DNA of 64,000 bases from Legionella brunensis (GCF_001467025.1 NZ_LNXV01000036.1:326514-390513), one strand, 5' to 3'. Counted from the stretch's first letter, positions 29,168 to 40,209 are shown. The notes: generated by a model not told the origin, from the sequence alone. Translations and numbers: made by a program.

Positions 29168-31009
29168 TCACCCCTTTTCTTCCAGCGTTTCCCAACGCTG
29201 GTAAAGACTTGCAAGCTCCTGCTCGTCGGCTACCAGTTGTTGATTAAATGCGGAGATTGCTTGGGCTTCTTGTTGATAGAAATTGGCTTCAGTCATTCTC
29301 AGCTGCGATTGCGCAATCCTTTGTTCCAATGCTTCAATTTTTTGTGGAAGTTGGGCTAATTCCCGTTGCTCATTGAAGCTTAGTTTCGCCGTGTTTTTTA
29401 CCCGCTTCACAGGTTTTGCTATAGTCTCTCGTTGCTGTTTTTTCTGAGTGCGATAATCCTCGTAACCACCAACATATTCATTAAATTGTCCCTCTCCTTC
29501 ATAAACTAAAACACTGGTGACCACCTGATTAATAAATGCCCTGTCATGGCTGATTAATAATAATGTGCCCGGGTAATCCATCAACATGTTTTCCAATAAC
29601 TCCAGAGTTTCTATATCAAGATCGTTGGTTGGCTCATCCATAACCAGCAAATTGACTGGCTTTGCTAACAATTTGGCAAGCAGTAAGCGATTACGTTCTC
29701 CACCTGAAAGTGTAGCAACCGTTTGATTAAAGCGCTCTGGTGGGAATAAAAATTCGCGAAGATAAGAAGCGACATGCTTTTGCTGACCGTTAATCGTTAC
29801 ATAATCAGCACCATCCCCCACATTGGCCATGACTGTCTGCTGCTCATCAAGTTTCCGCCTTAATTGGTCAAAATAAGCGACCTCAAGAGAGGTTCCCTGA
29901 CGCACGGAACCAGAATCCGGTGTTAACTCTCCTAATAACAAACGAACAAGGGTAGTTTTTCCACAACCATTAGGTCCAATAATTCCAACCTTATCTCCAC
30001 GCATTAGCAATAAAGAAAAATCATCCACCAATGTTTTACCAGCAATACTATAATTTAAGTTTTTCGCTTCAATGACCATTGCTCCTGAACGTGAAACGTC
30101 AAGAGAAATGGCTTGTACTTTGCCCAATTGTTCACGACGTGCCTTATATTGCTCGCGCATAGCCTTTAAAGCACGAACACGTCCCTCATTGCGTGTACGA
30201 CGCGCTTTAATACCCGTCCGTATCCAAGTCTCTTCATCAGCAAGACGTTTATCGAATAAATCATTTTGTTTTTGTTCGCTTAAACGTTTCGCCTCTCTTC
30301 TATCAAGATAAGTTTCATAATCACAGTCATAACTGTAAAGTTTGCCACGATCAATTTCGACAATACGGTTTGCCACTTGACCTAAAAACTCACGATCATG
30401 AGTCACTAGCAACAAACTGCCTGTATAAGTCTTTAAATAGGATTCCAACCATTCGATTGCATTCACATCAAGGTGGTTGGTTGGCTCATCGAGTAACAAT
30501 AGATCAGGGGAGGCTATCAAGGCCGCCACTAATAAGGCACGGCGCTTCATTCCTCCTGATAACTCACTCATCTGGGCATTAGGATCAACACCCAAGCGAC
30601 TTGCCATCATTTCAACACGCGGCAAAATATCCCAAGCATGCAAATTATCCATTTTTTGTTGACATTGCGCTAACTTAGCTGTGTCATTTGCTTGAGTTAA
30701 GGCATGAAACTGCGAGAGTACCTCTCCAACCTCACCTAAGCTTTTTACGAGAAAATGGTAGACCGATTCTTTAGCGCTTAATGGAACTTCTTGGGTTAAA
30801 CCTGCGACACGCAAACCGTTAATGCGGCTCAGTTGCCCACTATCAGCTACTAACTCGCCCTGCAAAAGGCGCAGCAAAGAAGACTTACCAGCCCCATTTC
30901 TACCAACCAAAGCAACTCTATCCTGCGGCTGAATCTGCCAATCCACTTTATCAAGCAAACAGTTGCTCGCAAGATTTAACGTAACACCATGAAAAGAAAC
31001 TATACTCAT
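29168..31009 (-). CDS. uup: ABC-F ATPase, Uup type
   Basis: 613 residues with two ABC domains and no membrane segments. Walker A motifs are GRNGAGKSS and GPNGCGKTT; signature motifs are LSGGM and LSGGE. The inter-domain linker is highly charged and there is a ~75-residue C-terminal coiled-coil extension, which points to Uup rather than EttA or YheS. ABC-F proteins act on the ribosome; Uup has been linked to ribosome stalling and to branched DNA intermediates. A small membrane protein gene follows 4 bp later. Confidence 0.85.
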   Translation of the reverse strand: MSIVSFHGVTLNLASNCLLDKVDWQIQPQDRVALVGRNGAGKSSLLRLLQGELVADSGQLSRINGLRVAGLTQEVPLSAKESVYHFLVKSLGEVGEVLSQFHALTQANDTAKLAQCQQKMDNLHAWDILPRVEMMASRLGVDPNAQMSELSGGMKRRALLVAALIASPDLLLLDEPTNHLDVNAIEWLESYLKTYTGSLLLVTHDREFLGQVANRIVEIDRGKLYSYDCDYETYLDRREAKRLSEQKQNDLFDKRLADEETWIRTGIKARRTRNEGRVRALKAMREQYKARREQLGKVQAISLDVSRSGAMVIEAKNLNYSIAGKTLVDDFSLLLMRGDKVGIIGPNGCGKTTLVRLLLGELTPDSGSVRQGTSLEVAYFDQLRRKLDEQQTVMANVGDGADYVTINGQQKHVASYLREFLFPPERFNQTVATLSGGERNRLLLAKLLAKPVNLLVMDEPTNDLDIETLELLENMLMDYPGTLLLISHDRAFINQVVTSVLVYEGEGQFNEYVGGYEDYRTQKKQQRETIAKPVKRVKNTAKLSFNEQRELAQLPQKIEALEQRIAQSQLRMTEANFYQQEAQAISAFNQQLVADEQELASLYQRWETLEEKG

Positions 31010-31140
31010 ACAAACTCATCATTCATCTAAGATAAAAGCAGATAATCAATTGTTTACCAAGCCTTTTCAAATTCTACCGGGAGGTGATTGTTCCTTCAGT
31101 ACGATTTGCTGCTTTTTTGCAGCAAAGTTAAAAAGACAAC

Positions 31141-31632
31141 CTATTCTTTTTTTAAAATTAAACGCTTGCCCTTTTGCGATAAATCAAATTGCGCTAATAC
31201 GTTCATACCCAATAAAACAATTTCGTCATCATCACCAGGCACAATTACCGCCTTGATGTTTTGCAGTTTGAAATCAGCAAAAGAAAGTCTTTCTAATCGC
31301 GTTAAGGCACCGGTTACCTCACCACTCGCTGTTTTTATCGTGACAGCATAGCGGCCTTTTAAATTCATTTTTTTTGCTAAATGCTCCGGCACCGCAACTA
31401 AAGTCGCCCCCGTATCCAACAAAAATTTTACAGGATGATCATTAATGAAACCATCAATATAATAGTGCCCCTGCCTATCAGGCGTAATAGCGATTGTCCC
31501 GGCATTAATCTGATATTTTCCTTGATCTGCATTATTATAATAATAGAAAAATAAAAACAGCATTCCAAAGAAAATGAGCCAAACTACCAGGAACATAAAG
31601 CGTCCTGCTTTGGTATATTCCGAATTATTCAC
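31141..31632 (-). CDS. Membrane-anchored retropepsin-like aspartic protease
   Basis: 163 residues. One N-terminal membrane helix (FMFLVVWLIFFGMLFLFFYYY, about 13-32) is followed by a single retropepsin-like domain. The active-site motif LLDTGATLVAVP contains Asp73, and the usual hydrophobic follow-up is present. It resembles the TIGR02281 family of clan AA proteases, which are thought to act as dimers in the periplasm. It starts 11 bp after ridA on the same strand, at the tail of the spoT operon. Confidence 0.82.
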   Translation of the reverse strand: MNNSEYTKAGRFMFLVVWLIFFGMLFLFFYYYNNADQGKYQINAGTIAITPDRQGHYYIDGFINDHPVKFLLDTGATLVAVPEHLAKKMNLKGRYAVTIKTASGEVTGALTRLERLSFADFKLQNIKAVIVPGDDDEIVLLGMNVLAQFDLSQKGKRLILKKE

Positions 31633-31643
31633 CTGAGGAATCT

Positions 31644-32027
31644 TTATTTGTTTGGCAGAACCATGATTCCTTCAACTTCTACCTGTGCGCCGCGGGGCAA
31701 AGCACTTACGCCTATTGCCGCTCTTGCAGGATATGGCTCGGCAAAGTATCGAGTCATAGCCTCATTGACTAAAGGGAAATGGCTTAAATCGGTCAGATAG
31801 ACTGTCAGTTTCACAAGATTTGCAAGACTGCCACCGGCCGCTTCACAAACTGCCATTAAGTTATCAAACACTTGGTTAATCTGCATACGGACTTCGGTGC
31901 TACATAATTGCATAGTCTTTGGATCGAGCGGTATTTGTCCTGACAAATAAACAGTATTTCCACAACGGATTGCTTGACTATAGGTACCAATCGCTGCTGG
32001 TGCCAAATCACTGTGAATGGGTTGCAT
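31644..32027 (-). CDS. ridA: Reactive intermediate/imine deaminase RidA
   Basis: 127 residues, normal family length. It hydrolyses reactive enamine/imine intermediates such as 2-aminoacrylate made by PLP enzymes. Arg102 in YPARAAIGV is the conserved catalytic arginine, and the C-terminal VEVEGIMV is typical. Its ATG overlaps the spoT stop as TAATG, so translation is coupled. The spoT-ridA pairing is common in gammaproteobacteria. Confidence 0.94.
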   Translation of the reverse strand: MQPIHSDLAPAAIGTYSQAIRCGNTVYLSGQIPLDPKTMQLCSTEVRMQINQVFDNLMAVCEAAGGSLANLVKLTVYLTDLSHFPLVNEAMTRYFAEPYPARAAIGVSALPRGAQVEVEGIMVLPNK

Positions 32028-34153
32028 TAATTATTCTCCTGCTTATTACGATAAAGGCGCATCACTACTTTATTTGCCCGCAAGCGGCGCATTACTCTGG
32101 CTAAATGAGTCCTATCACGCACACTTATGGAAAAAGTTACTGCATTATGGCGACCATCTCTCGGATCCACGTTAATATTGCCTATATTCGACTCTGCTTC
32201 AGAAATTGCCGTCGCTAATGCGGCAAGAACCCCTCGTTGATTGGCCACCTCGACGGTAATATCGACCCAGTACTCTCCTTGTACTTGCTCATCCCAACGC
32301 AACGAAATCAATTGTTCGGGATTACCTCGTCCTTGGTTGATATTGAGGCAATCACTAGCATGAACGATAATACCACGACCTTGTTGAAAACGACCTACAA
32401 TATTATCACCAGGAATAGGTTGGCAACAGTCAGCAAAATGAACCACCATTCCCTCTGTCCCTTTAATTGCCAAAGGTCGACTCTTCGTACTTTTATCAAG
32501 CTCTGTAGTTTCTTGTGAAATGATCAAGCGCTTGGCGATCACCATTGGCATCTGATTACCAATACCAATCGCATAGAGTAGTTCATCTGAAGATTTATAA
32601 TTTAAATCATGAAGCAGCGCTTGCAACGTTTCAGGAGGCACCTTTGCATAGTCACTGGATAATTCCGTCAGCGATTGTTCCAATAAACGTTTTCCAAGCA
32701 CAATGGATTCGGCATGCTGCTGGCTTTTTAAAAAATGACGAATATTAGAACGCGCTTTTCCAGTTACCACAAAATTTAACCAAGCTGGATTTGGATGAGC
32801 ACCAGGGGCCGTAATAATTTCTACCGTTTGCCCATTAGTCAGTGGAATACTTAAAGGAACTAAACGACGATTAACCTTTGCCGCGACACAACTGTTACCA
32901 ACCCCAGAATGCACCGTATAAGCAAAATCCACCGGAGTAGCCCCTTTAGGGAGCTCCATAATATGCCCCTTAGGTGTAAACACATAAACTTCATCTGGGA
33001 ATAAATCGATTTTGACGTTTTCAATAAACTCCAGAGAATTGCCGGTACTTCGTTGCATTTCTAGTAATCGCTGCACCCATTCTCGCGCCCGCAACTGGGC
33101 TTCATTGACCTCTAAACCTGAAGACTTATAAATCCAGTGTGCAGCTACCCCATTTTCCGCAACCTTGTCCATGTCCCGCGTTCGTATTTGTACTTCCAGC
33201 GGTACTCCAAAAGGACCAAATAAGGTCGTGTGCAATGATTGGTAACCATTCGCTTTAGGGATACCAATATAGTCTTTAAATCGCTGCGGAACTGGCTTGT
33301 AAGTACGATGTAACGCGCCGAGGACACGATAACAAGAGTCAATATCTTCTGTAATCACTCGAAAAGCAAAAACATCAGTAATTTCGGCAAAAGAAGCTTT
33401 CTTCTGCCGCATTTTACGATAGATACTATATAAGTGCTTTTGTCTGCCAAAAACATGCTCGTAAGGAATGTTGAGTTGTTTTAATGCTTGTTCTAAATCT
33501 TGCTCAATTTTTTGCGTTAATTCGCGCCGATTTCCACGTGACTTCTCAACAGCCGACTTGATGGCGCGATAACGCATAGGATAGAGGGCTTGAAACCCTA
33601 AATCTTCAAGTCCAGTATAGATTGCATGCATCCCTAAGCGATTGGCGATCGGGGCATAAATCTCCAGGGTTTCTATGGCAATCCGGCGTCTTTTCACCGA
33701 TGGCATTGCCCCTAAGGTGCGCATATTGTGGTAGCGATCAGCGAGTTTCACAATAATGACACGAATGTCCTTCACCATGGCAAGGACCATTTTACGAAAA
33801 TTTTCTGCTTGCGCTTCGGCGCGTGATTCAAACTTAATTTTGGTTAATTTGGTGACCCCATCTACTAATGCAGTCACATCTTCCCCAAATTGCTGAATTA
33901 AATCCTCTTTGCTAATTGAAGTATCTTCAACTACATCATGAAGCAGTGTCGCCATGATGGTTTGATAATCTAAACGCATGCGTGCCAAAATTAAGGCAGC
34001 AGCAACCGGATGAGTAATATAAGGCTCACCTGAACGGCGCATTTGGCCTTGATGTGCTTTTTCAGCCACTAAGAAAGCTTGATAACATTTCTCAATAAGC
34101 GGTTGCTCAAGGTAGCATTTAAGCTCTTCGTCTAACGCCTTAAAGTAGCTCAC
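32027..34153 (-). CDS. spoT: Bifunctional (p)ppGpp synthetase/hydrolase SpoT
   Basis: About 708 residues from a GTG at 34153, chosen because CAGGAG lies at the right distance; a TTG at 34174 would add seven residues. The hydrolase HD motif is intact (LHDVVED, residues 71-77), and the synthetase domain carries [15 protein letters not shown], whose RxKD form marks bifunctional SpoT rather than RelA. TGS and C-terminal ACT domains follow. In Legionella SpoT links nutrient and fatty-acid stress to the transmissive phase. It lies in the rpoZ-spoT-ridA run. Confidence 0.97.
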   Translation of the reverse strand: MSYFKALDEELKCYLEQPLIEKCYQAFLVAEKAHQGQMRRSGEPYITHPVAAALILARMRLDYQTIMATLLHDVVEDTSISKEDLIQQFGEDVTALVDGVTKLTKIKFESRAEAQAENFRKMVLAMVKDIRVIIVKLADRYHNMRTLGAMPSVKRRRIAIETLEIYAPIANRLGMHAIYTGLEDLGFQALYPMRYRAIKSAVEKSRGNRRELTQKIEQDLEQALKQLNIPYEHVFGRQKHLYSIYRKMRQKKASFAEITDVFAFRVITEDIDSCYRVLGALHRTYKPVPQRFKDYIGIPKANGYQSLHTTLFGPFGVPLEVQIRTRDMDKVAENGVAAHWIYKSSGLEVNEAQLRAREWVQRLLEMQRSTGNSLEFIENVKIDLFPDEVYVFTPKGHIMELPKGATPVDFAYTVHSGVGNSCVAAKVNRRLVPLSIPLTNGQTVEIITAPGAHPNPAWLNFVVTGKARSNIRHFLKSQQHAESIVLGKRLLEQSLTELSSDYAKVPPETLQALLHDLNYKSSDELLYAIGIGNQMPMVIAKRLIISQETTELDKSTKSRPLAIKGTEGMVVHFADCCQPIPGDNIVGRFQQGRGIIVHASDCLNINQGRGNPEQLISLRWDEQVQGEYWVDITVEVANQRGVLAALATAISEAESNIGNINVDPRDGRHNAVTFSISVRDRTHLARVMRRLRANKVVMRLYRNKQENN

Positions 34154-34343
34154 GCAATACTCCTGTCCCTTCAACTACCACTTATAGATATTGGCTGTAA
34201 AAGTCCATAGTAGAATATTCTGAAGTTTTTCGCCAATGCAAAGGTAAAACCCGGATTTTAGGCAGTATAACAGTAAAAATTTGCAACAAATCCTGAAAAA
34301 TCTGCAGGTTCAAACCACAATCACGGTGACGAAAGATTCTCAA

Positions 34344-34547
34344 TTAGTCTTTGTCCAGAATATCCGGCTTAATTAATCCTGCCGCAATTTCACGCAAAGC
34401 AACTACAGTAGGTTTATCATTTTCCCATTCAACCAGTGGTTGCTCACCACGTACGGCGATCTCTCGAGCACGCTTCGTGGCCACCATTACCAGCTCAAAG
34501 CGATTTGCTACGTGTTCTAAGCAATCTTCTACGGTTACACGTGCCAT
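34344..34547 (-). CDS. rpoZ: RNA polymerase omega subunit
   Basis: 67 residues. It helps beta' folding and contributes to a ppGpp site on the polymerase. The opening [20 protein letters not shown] is the omega signature. It is shorter at the C-terminus than E. coli omega (91 residues). It lies between gmk and spoT, the conserved order, with gaps of about 180 bp on both sides that could hold separate promoters. Confidence 0.96.
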   Translation of the reverse strand: MARVTVEDCLEHVANRFELVMVATKRAREIAVRGEQPLVEWENDKPTVVALREIAAGLIKPDILDKD

Positions 34548-34729
34548 AACATCAACCCTCCAGGAACTAAAACATTGTCAATCAATGATAGCTATGGGCC
34601 CTATTAGTTCACTTGTAACTCATTTTCTAACATCTTTTCTATTAATATAGCTAATATGTAAGTAATAAAGTCAGAAAATCAATGTCTTGGAGTTTAGCAG
34701 AACTTTTGAGGGCCCAAAAATAGTCTATT

Positions 34730-35356
34730 TTACTGCGATGACAACAGGAAAGAAAGTAGTTTTCTCTGCTGTTGTGCTTGACGCTTCATTTTCAAGCGAT
34801 TTGCTATCACAATAGCCTGCAATTCTACAGAGGCTTTTTCAAAATCGTCATTAACGATAAGATAATCAAATTCAGGAAAATGACTTAACTCATCTTGTGC
34901 CCGTTTCATTCGCTCTTGGATAACATCTTCATTATCTTGTCGTCTACCCAGAAGTCGCTGCTTGAGAATATTTAGGGAAGGAGGAACAATAAACACAGAG
35001 AGCGACTCAGGAAAAATGCGACGAATTTGTTGTGCACCCTGCCAATCGATGTCTAAAACCACATCAATTCCCGACTCTAACCGCGCTTTGATTTGCGCAA
35101 CCGAAGTACCATAGTGGTGGTCAAACACACGAGCATATTCAACAAAGGCACTCTCATTAACCATAGCCAAGAACTGCTGCTCATCAACAAAAAAATAATC
35201 AACGCCATCTTTCTCACCAGGACGCATACTGCGTGTTGTATGGGAAATTGAGACTGCTATATTATCCATAGCATTGACCAATTTTCTCACCAAACTGGTT
35301 TTCCCTCCTCCAGAGGGAGCCGCGACTATTATCAAATTGCCTGTAGTAACAGTCAT
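34730..35356 (-). CDS. gmk: Guanylate kinase
   Basis: 208 residues. It phosphorylates GMP to GDP. The P-loop reads APSGGGKTS at 13-21, a slight variant of the usual GAGKSS ending, followed by [21 protein letters not shown], the GMP-binding region. It starts 5 bp after yicC, the same order as in E. coli, so the pair is co-transcribed. Confidence 0.96.
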   Translation of the reverse strand: MTVTTGNLIIVAAPSGGGKTSLVRKLVNAMDNIAVSISHTTRSMRPGEKDGVDYFFVDEQQFLAMVNESAFVEYARVFDHHYGTSVAQIKARLESGIDVVLDIDWQGAQQIRRIFPESLSVFIVPPSLNILKQRLLGRRQDNEDVIQERMKRAQDELSHFPEFDYLIVNDDFEKASVELQAIVIANRLKMKRQAQQQRKLLSFLLSSQ

Positions 35357-35361
35357 AGTAT

Positions 35362-36228
35362 TTACTCTATATTTTGTATTTGTTCCCGCATCTGCTCAAT
35401 TAAGACTTTCATTTCGACTGCACTTTGCGTTAAGGCAATCGAGTCTGATTTTGAGCTCAATGTGTTCGCCTCTCGGTTTAATTCCTGCATTAGAAAATCT
35501 AAACGACGTCCTGCAACTTCATTACTTCCCAAAGCCTTAGCAACTTCTTTTACATGGATCTGCAAGCGATCTAATTCTTCACTTACATCCGCGCGAGCTA
35601 TCAGCAAAGCTATTTCTTGTTCGACTCTGGTATTGTCAACTTCTAATTGTAAACCATTTAAACGAGTAAATAACTTATCACGAGTCTGTCCTCCAAGGGT
35701 AGAAACTTGTTCCAAGCTATTTTGTATTTCTTTATCTAACTTTTTTAGACGAATTTCAATTTGCGTTTTTAATGCTTTGCCTTCAGCTTCCCGAACTGCT
35801 AACAGTTGCCTTAATGCCTCTTCAAAAAGTTGTTCCGCCTGCTGTCCCAATAACTCAGTATCAGGTTGCTTAACTTCGACGATACCCGGCCACGCCAAAA
35901 CAGTGCTTAATGATAAATCATTGGCGATAAACTTTTTGGTTGCCAATTTTTCCCCTGCTTCCAGCAAATCATTGACTAGTTTTTCATTAATGAGCATGGA
36001 TTGATTGCAATCCACTGAAGCCTGAAATTTTAATTGGCACTCCAATTTACCGCGGCTTACTTTATCACGCAGTAAAGTCCGCAATGAAGTTTCTAAAAAA
36101 CGAAATGACTCAGGAAGACGAAAAGATACATCAAGGTAACGATGGTTTACAGATTTGATTTCCCAACAGAAAATTCCAGCATCAAACTGGCGTTGCACCC
36201 TGGCAAAAGCGGTCATACTGTGCGTCAT
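35362..36228 (-). CDS. yicC: YicC-family endoribonuclease
   Basis: 288 residues. The N-terminus has the family pattern [12 protein letters not shown] and [15 protein letters not shown], and the C-terminus has [22 protein letters not shown], the most conserved block of YicC/YloC proteins. E. coli YicC is a metal-dependent endoribonuclease involved in small-RNA turnover. It is divergent from rph and precedes gmk. Confidence 0.93.
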   Translation of the reverse strand: MTHSMTAFARVQRQFDAGIFCWEIKSVNHRYLDVSFRLPESFRFLETSLRTLLRDKVSRGKLECQLKFQASVDCNQSMLINEKLVNDLLEAGEKLATKKFIANDLSLSTVLAWPGIVEVKQPDTELLGQQAEQLFEEALRQLLAVREAEGKALKTQIEIRLKKLDKEIQNSLEQVSTLGGQTRDKLFTRLNGLQLEVDNTRVEQEIALLIARADVSEELDRLQIHVKEVAKALGSNEVAGRRLDFLMQELNREANTLSSKSDSIALTQSAVEMKVLIEQMREQIQNIE

Positions 36229-36462
36229 ATTGTGATACTAATTCGTCTAACGTGGGCGCGACTATATACTAAATTTGTACAAATGCAAGCCTTGCTTTTC
36301 AATTCATATCCCTTCTAAATTCCAAAAAAATTATTTTAATTCTTATGAAAGCAGCAGTGTTGCTTTCTTCTACAGTCTGGCAGAAATGGCTGACATAAGA
36401 GAGATCCAGGTGCATAGTCTAGAGGAAAGGTTTATACTTGCTCATTTTATCGAGGATTTATC

Positions 36463-37170
36463 ATGCGCCCCAGTAATCGTGAGTCTAACCAATTACGCCC
36501 TATTAAAATTACTCGAAATTTTACCCAGCATGCAGAAGGCTCTGTTCTCATCGAATTTGGCCAAACACGCATCTTATGTAATGCATCAGTTATCGAAGGT
36601 GTTCCAAGATTTTTGAAAGGCAAAAATCAAGGTTGGGTAACCGCTGAATATGGCATGCTACCTCGCGCAACACATAGTCGGACCGAACGTGAAGCAAGCA
36701 AAGGTAAACAAGGTGGCAGAACCCTGGAAATCCAACGCTTAATTGGACGCTCTTTGCGCACTTGCGTTGATTTAAAAGTACTTGGTGAAAATACTATTAC
36801 CTTAGACTGTGACGTTATCCAAGCAGATGGAGGCACGCGTACTGCAGCAATTACGGGGGCCTGTGTTGCGTTAAAAGATGCAGTTACCTGGATGGTGGCG
36901 CGTGAAAAACTACGCAAAATGCCAACTTTTAATTATGTCGCTGCTGTTTCTGTTGGTATTTATCGTGGCCAAGCCGTGCTCGATTTGGATTATGCCGAAG
37001 ATGTCTTAGCTGAAACAGATATGAACATTGTTATGAATGAAGAAAACCATTTTATTGAAATCCAAGGGACTGCTGAGGACAAGAGCTTTAGCCGCGAACA
37101 GCTTAACAACATGCTCGCTTTGGCTGAAAGCGGAATTGCGCAATTGATTGAAATACAGAAAAGCGCTTAA
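36463..37170 (+). CDS. rph: Ribonuclease PH
   Basis: 235 residues. It is a phosphate-dependent 3' exonuclease that trims tRNA and rRNA. The opening [20 protein letters not shown] and the core motifs [21 protein letters not shown] and [19 protein letters not shown] are diagnostic. CGAGGA precedes the ATG; a TATACT -10 element lies at 36433-36438 with a poor -35. It is divergent from yicC as in enterobacteria. Confidence 0.97.
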   Translation: MRPSNRESNQLRPIKITRNFTQHAEGSVLIEFGQTRILCNASVIEGVPRFLKGKNQGWVTAEYGMLPRATHSRTEREASKGKQGGRTLEIQRLIGRSLRTCVDLKVLGENTITLDCDVIQADGGTRTAAITGACVALKDAVTWMVAREKLRKMPTFNYVAAVSVGIYRGQAVLDLDYAEDVLAETDMNIVMNEENHFIEIQGTAEDKSFSREQLNNMLALAESGIAQLIEIQKSA

Positions 37171-37236
37171 ATCAATAGAATTTGTAGCCTTGCCATACTA
37201 ATAAGGCTACAAACCTACTCACATTTACGTATTGAT

Positions 37237-37932
37237 ATGGTCAACATTACTGACAGAATTCATCGCATCCAAGAGCTCATCGCTTCGAGTGCAAAATACT
37301 ATCAGCGTTGCCCTCAGGAAATACTATTGCTCGCCGTTAGCAAAGGGCACAGTATTCATGCAATTTTGGAAGCCTATCAGGCAGGGTTAAGAAATTTTGG
37401 TGAAAATCACTATCAAGAAGCACGACAAAAAATTCAAGCCCTCCATTCTTTAGGCATTTGTTGGCATTTTATAGGACCTATTCAGAGTAATAAGGCTAAG
37501 AACATTGCTCAAAATTTCAGTTGGGTTCACAGTGTAAGTCGCGAAGAGATTGCCTATTTACTCAACAAACACCGCTCAGCTTATTTACCCCCTCTGAATG
37601 TGTGCTTGCAAATTAATCTTGATAATGAAGAAAGCAAGTCAGGCATTAGTCCTGGACAAGTCGAAGAATTGGCAGCATTCATTATTAAACTGCCTAATCT
37701 AAAATTGCGCGGTTTAATGGCTATTCCCCTACCCCAAAAGGAAGAGGAACAGCAGTATGAAAGTCTTTCACGACTTACCCATTTATTTATTGAGCTCAAT
37801 AAAAAAATGGACTTATCAATGGATACTCTTTCTATGGGAATGAGTGAAGATTTAATCGCTGCAATTCGAGCGGGTAGTACTATCGTACGCATTGGACGAG
37901 CCTTATTTGGTGACAGAGAAGAGAGTGCTTAA
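37237..37932 (+). CDS. yggS: PLP-binding homeostasis protein YggS
   Basis: 231 residues, alanine-racemase N-terminal-like barrel. The PLP lysine is in LAVSKGHS, the FGENHYQEA segment matches the family, and SMGMSEDL with AGSTIVRIGRALFG bind the phosphate. It has no known enzyme activity and keeps PLP and amino-acid pools balanced. proC follows after 19 bp, the usual yggS-proC-yggT order. Confidence 0.95.
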   Translation: MVNITDRIHRIQELIASSAKYYQRCPQEILLLAVSKGHSIHAILEAYQAGLRNFGENHYQEARQKIQALHSLGICWHFIGPIQSNKAKNIAQNFSWVHSVSREEIAYLLNKHRSAYLPPLNVCLQINLDNEESKSGISPGQVEELAAFIIKLPNLKLRGLMAIPLPQKEEEQQYESLSRLTHLFIELNKKMDLSMDTLSMGMSEDLIAAIRAGSTIVRIGRALFGDREESA

Positions 37933-37951
37933 CTTGTAGAAAGGAGCATGA

Positions 37952-38734
37952 ATGAAGATAAGTTTTATAGGCTTTGGTAATATGGCGCAAGCCATTGCTC
38001 GAGGATTAATCGCCAACAAAAAATATCAAATTTTTGCAGCAGCGCCTTCGCTTGCCAGCGAAATGCTAGAAGACATCTGCCGCTCGCCCAACAATTTGGA
38101 GATAGCAAATGTGGCAGATGTTGTCATTCTGGCAGTTAAACCTGCGAAAATAGCAGAGGTATTGCATGAAATCAGCTTAGCACTTCCTCCTCATTGCCTC
38201 CTCATTTCTGTTGCCGCGGGCGTAAGTCTCGCATCACTTGCACAACCTTGTCGCAAAGAACAGGCAATTATTCGTAGCATGCCTAACCTTCCTATCTCCA
38301 TTGGTAAGGGAGCAACACCGATGATTGCAAACCATCAAGTCACGACGCTACATAAACAATGGGCTGAAGAAATATTTCAAACCTTAGGCATAGTTCATTG
38401 GACTCGTGAAGAAAATGACATGAATCCTTTTACCGCTTTATCAGGGAGTGGACCTGCTTACGTTTTTCTTTTTATAGAAGCGATGATTGAAGCCGCCAAA
38501 AAATTAGGGCTTAATGAAGAAATAGCTAAAACCTTTACCTTGCAAACATTCGAAGGTGCCTTAGCCTTGGCATCCAAGCCTAATATTGATATTAGCGAGT
38601 TAAGAAAAAAAGTAACCTCCCCTGCAGGTACAACTGCTGCTGCATTAGACGTATTGAATAGCCATGAATTTAAAGAGTTGTTATTTAAAGCAATGAAAGC
38701 TGCCAGCGAACGTGCTGCACAGCTAAGCTCCTAA
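37952..38734 (+). CDS. proC: Pyrroline-5-carboxylate reductase
   Basis: 260 residues. It makes proline from pyrroline-5-carboxylate with NAD(P)H. The N-terminal Rossmann motif is ISFIGFGNMAQAIARGL, and the C-terminal signature with ALSGSGPAYVFLFIEAM and VTSPAGTTAAALDVL is intact. It has an AAGGAG ribosome-binding site. The next gene, yggT, is separated by a palindromic repeat. Confidence 0.96.
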   Translation: MKISFIGFGNMAQAIARGLIANKKYQIFAAAPSLASEMLEDICRSPNNLEIANVADVVILAVKPAKIAEVLHEISLALPPHCLLISVAAGVSLASLAQPCRKEQAIIRSMPNLPISIGKGATPMIANHQVTTLHKQWAEEIFQTLGIVHWTREENDMNPFTALSGSGPAYVFLFIEAMIEAAKKLGLNEEIAKTFTLQTFEGALALASKPNIDISELRKKVTSPAGTTAAALDVLNSHEFKELLFKAMKAASERAAQLSS

Positions 38735-38828
38735 CTTTATCGCTCTGAACTTTATAAGGAAGAAGAATTTAGTTTGCTATGATATTCGCCGTATAATAAC
38801 AAACTATCTACGCTAAAGATTTCATTTA

Positions 38829-38969
38829 GGGCCGGGTTGACAATTCGCTGTTTTGAGCCAAAATGGCTTGATTTTTGAACACGAAGCGCAGCATACATGA
38901 AGTATGTGAGCATCGGAGTACAGAAAATCAAGCCATTTTGGCCAAAGCAGTAAAATTGTCAACCGACCC
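38829..38969. repeat. Palindromic element, intergenic copy A
   Basis: A 141-bp imperfect inverted repeat between proC and yggT. The left arm contains GGTTGACAATT and GCCAAAATGGCTTGATTTT; the right arm contains the reverse complements of both, about 45 bp per arm. The unpaired centre includes TACATGAAGTATGTGAGC (38894-38911) followed by ATCGGAGTA. The same centre occurs at 56164-56191 and inside purQ at 50511-50538 with unrelated arms. It ends 19 bp before the yggT start, so its hairpin would form in the yggT leader. Confidence 0.85.
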
Positions 38970-38988
38970 GAAGCTTTGAGAGAAAATT

Positions 38989-39561
38989 ATGTCAGGTTTA
39001 ATTGCTGTTACTTATTTTTTAGTCGAACTATTTTTTAATTTAATCCTCTTTGTACTGTGGTTGCGAATAGCCCTTCGCTATTTTCGTATTAGTGCCTTGC
39101 ATCCTGCGAGTCAGCTAATCTATCGTCTTACGAATCCCATTGTACATCCCATCGAGCGCTTAATTTACTCCGAAAACACCCCTTTAAAACAATATGATTG
39201 GGTGAGTTTTGCTTTAATCATTGTTATTGAAATCATTAAGTATTTGATAATTGGTTTAATTTTTCACGGTCTCCTACTACCCGTTTCGTACTTACTACTA
39301 TTTGCCTTTACTGATTTAATTGTTCAAGTTTGTAACTTGCTTTTTTACCTTATTCTTATTCGTGTTGTTATGAGCTGGGTAAACCCTACATGGCAGCATC
39401 CCTTTCTGGATATTATGAAGTTAATTACCGAGCCACTATTAGAGATTGGGCGCCGCATTGTACCTGATATTTCCGGTTTTGATTTTTCACCTTTTATTAT
39501 CCTTGTGATTTTAAAAGTGATTACGTTATTCATGGAGGCTTCACTCCCCTTTAGGATGTAA
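38989..39561 (+). CDS. yggT: YggT-family membrane protein
   Basis: 190 residues with two YggT repeats, each with paired hydrophobic helices and an amphipathic R-x-P segment: HPASQLIYRLTNPIVHPIERLI in the first half and HPFLDIMKLITEPLLEIGRRIVP in the second. It is an inner-membrane protein; the family has been linked to osmotic adaptation and envelope functions. It lies downstream of proC as usual, with palindromic element A in between. Confidence 0.92.
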   Translation: MSGLIAVTYFLVELFFNLILFVLWLRIALRYFRISALHPASQLIYRLTNPIVHPIERLIYSENTPLKQYDWVSFALIIVIEIIKYLIIGLIFHGLLLPVSYLLLFAFTDLIVQVCNLLFYLILIRVVMSWVNPTWQHPFLDIMKLITEPLLEIGRRIVPDISGFDFSPFIILVILKVITLFMEASLPFRM

Positions 39562-39617
39562 GCAAAAAAAGTTAAGGGGAGCTATACTTGAAACAGATTA
39601 ACCTTGAGGATAATCTT

Positions 39618-40184
39618 ATGACTAGTCGCCTAGTAAGCGCTTTCGGGATAGCTTCTCTTAGTTTGTCCTTAAATGCCTTTGCACAATCACAGATGTATTG
39701 CCCTCAAAATCATGGTTATATTAACTTAGGAATGACCCCTGATCAGGTCATATCAGCTTGTGGTCAACCACTCAGCAAACAGCAATCCAATACACCGGTG
39801 ATGCAAAAAGTTCCAGTCATGCAGCTATTATATAATAACCAAGGTTCACAATCCGCGTTTTATGGAGTCTGGTCTTTACCAGTAGGCACTAATAGTGGTG
39901 CGCAGCTTGAAATCGATATTGTTGATAATAAAGTCAGTGCCGTACGTATAAACGGTTCCAATACGAATGCATTCTCTATCTGTGGTGGCTCAATGGTGCA
40001 AATCGGCGACCCCGTTAACAAGGTATATGGTTCCTGCGGTAATCCTTCTTTGGTTAATAACACATTCATTAATCAACCTATTCAGAGTAATCAAAAGCCT
40101 GAAATATGGACTTATCAAACTAACCAATACCAAACTCCGTTTAACTTGACTTTTGTCAATGGCAAATTACAATCCATCGATTAA
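39618..40184 (+). CDS. Exported protein with two SmpA-like Gly-Met/Cys motifs, unknown function
   Basis: About 188 residues from the ATG at 39618 (GAGG upstream); an in-frame TTG at 39588 is less likely. A signal peptide (ending NAFAQS) is followed by two similar units: INLGMTPDQVISACGQP and IQIGDPVNKVYGSCGNP. Each resembles the helix-turn motif of DUF2845 or SmpA/OmlA-like proteins. The mature protein should be periplasmic. The function is unknown. Confidence 0.72.
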   Translation: MTSRLVSAFGIASLSLSLNAFAQSQMYCPQNHGYINLGMTPDQVISACGQPLSKQQSNTPVMQKVPVMQLLYNNQGSQSAFYGVWSLPVGTNSGAQLEIDIVDNKVSAVRINGSNTNAFSICGGSMVQIGDPVNKVYGSCGNPSLVNNTFINQPIQSNQKPEIWTYQTNQYQTPFNLTFVNGKLQSID

Positions 40185-40209
40185 TTAATCTATTGTATGG
40201 AATGTATTC

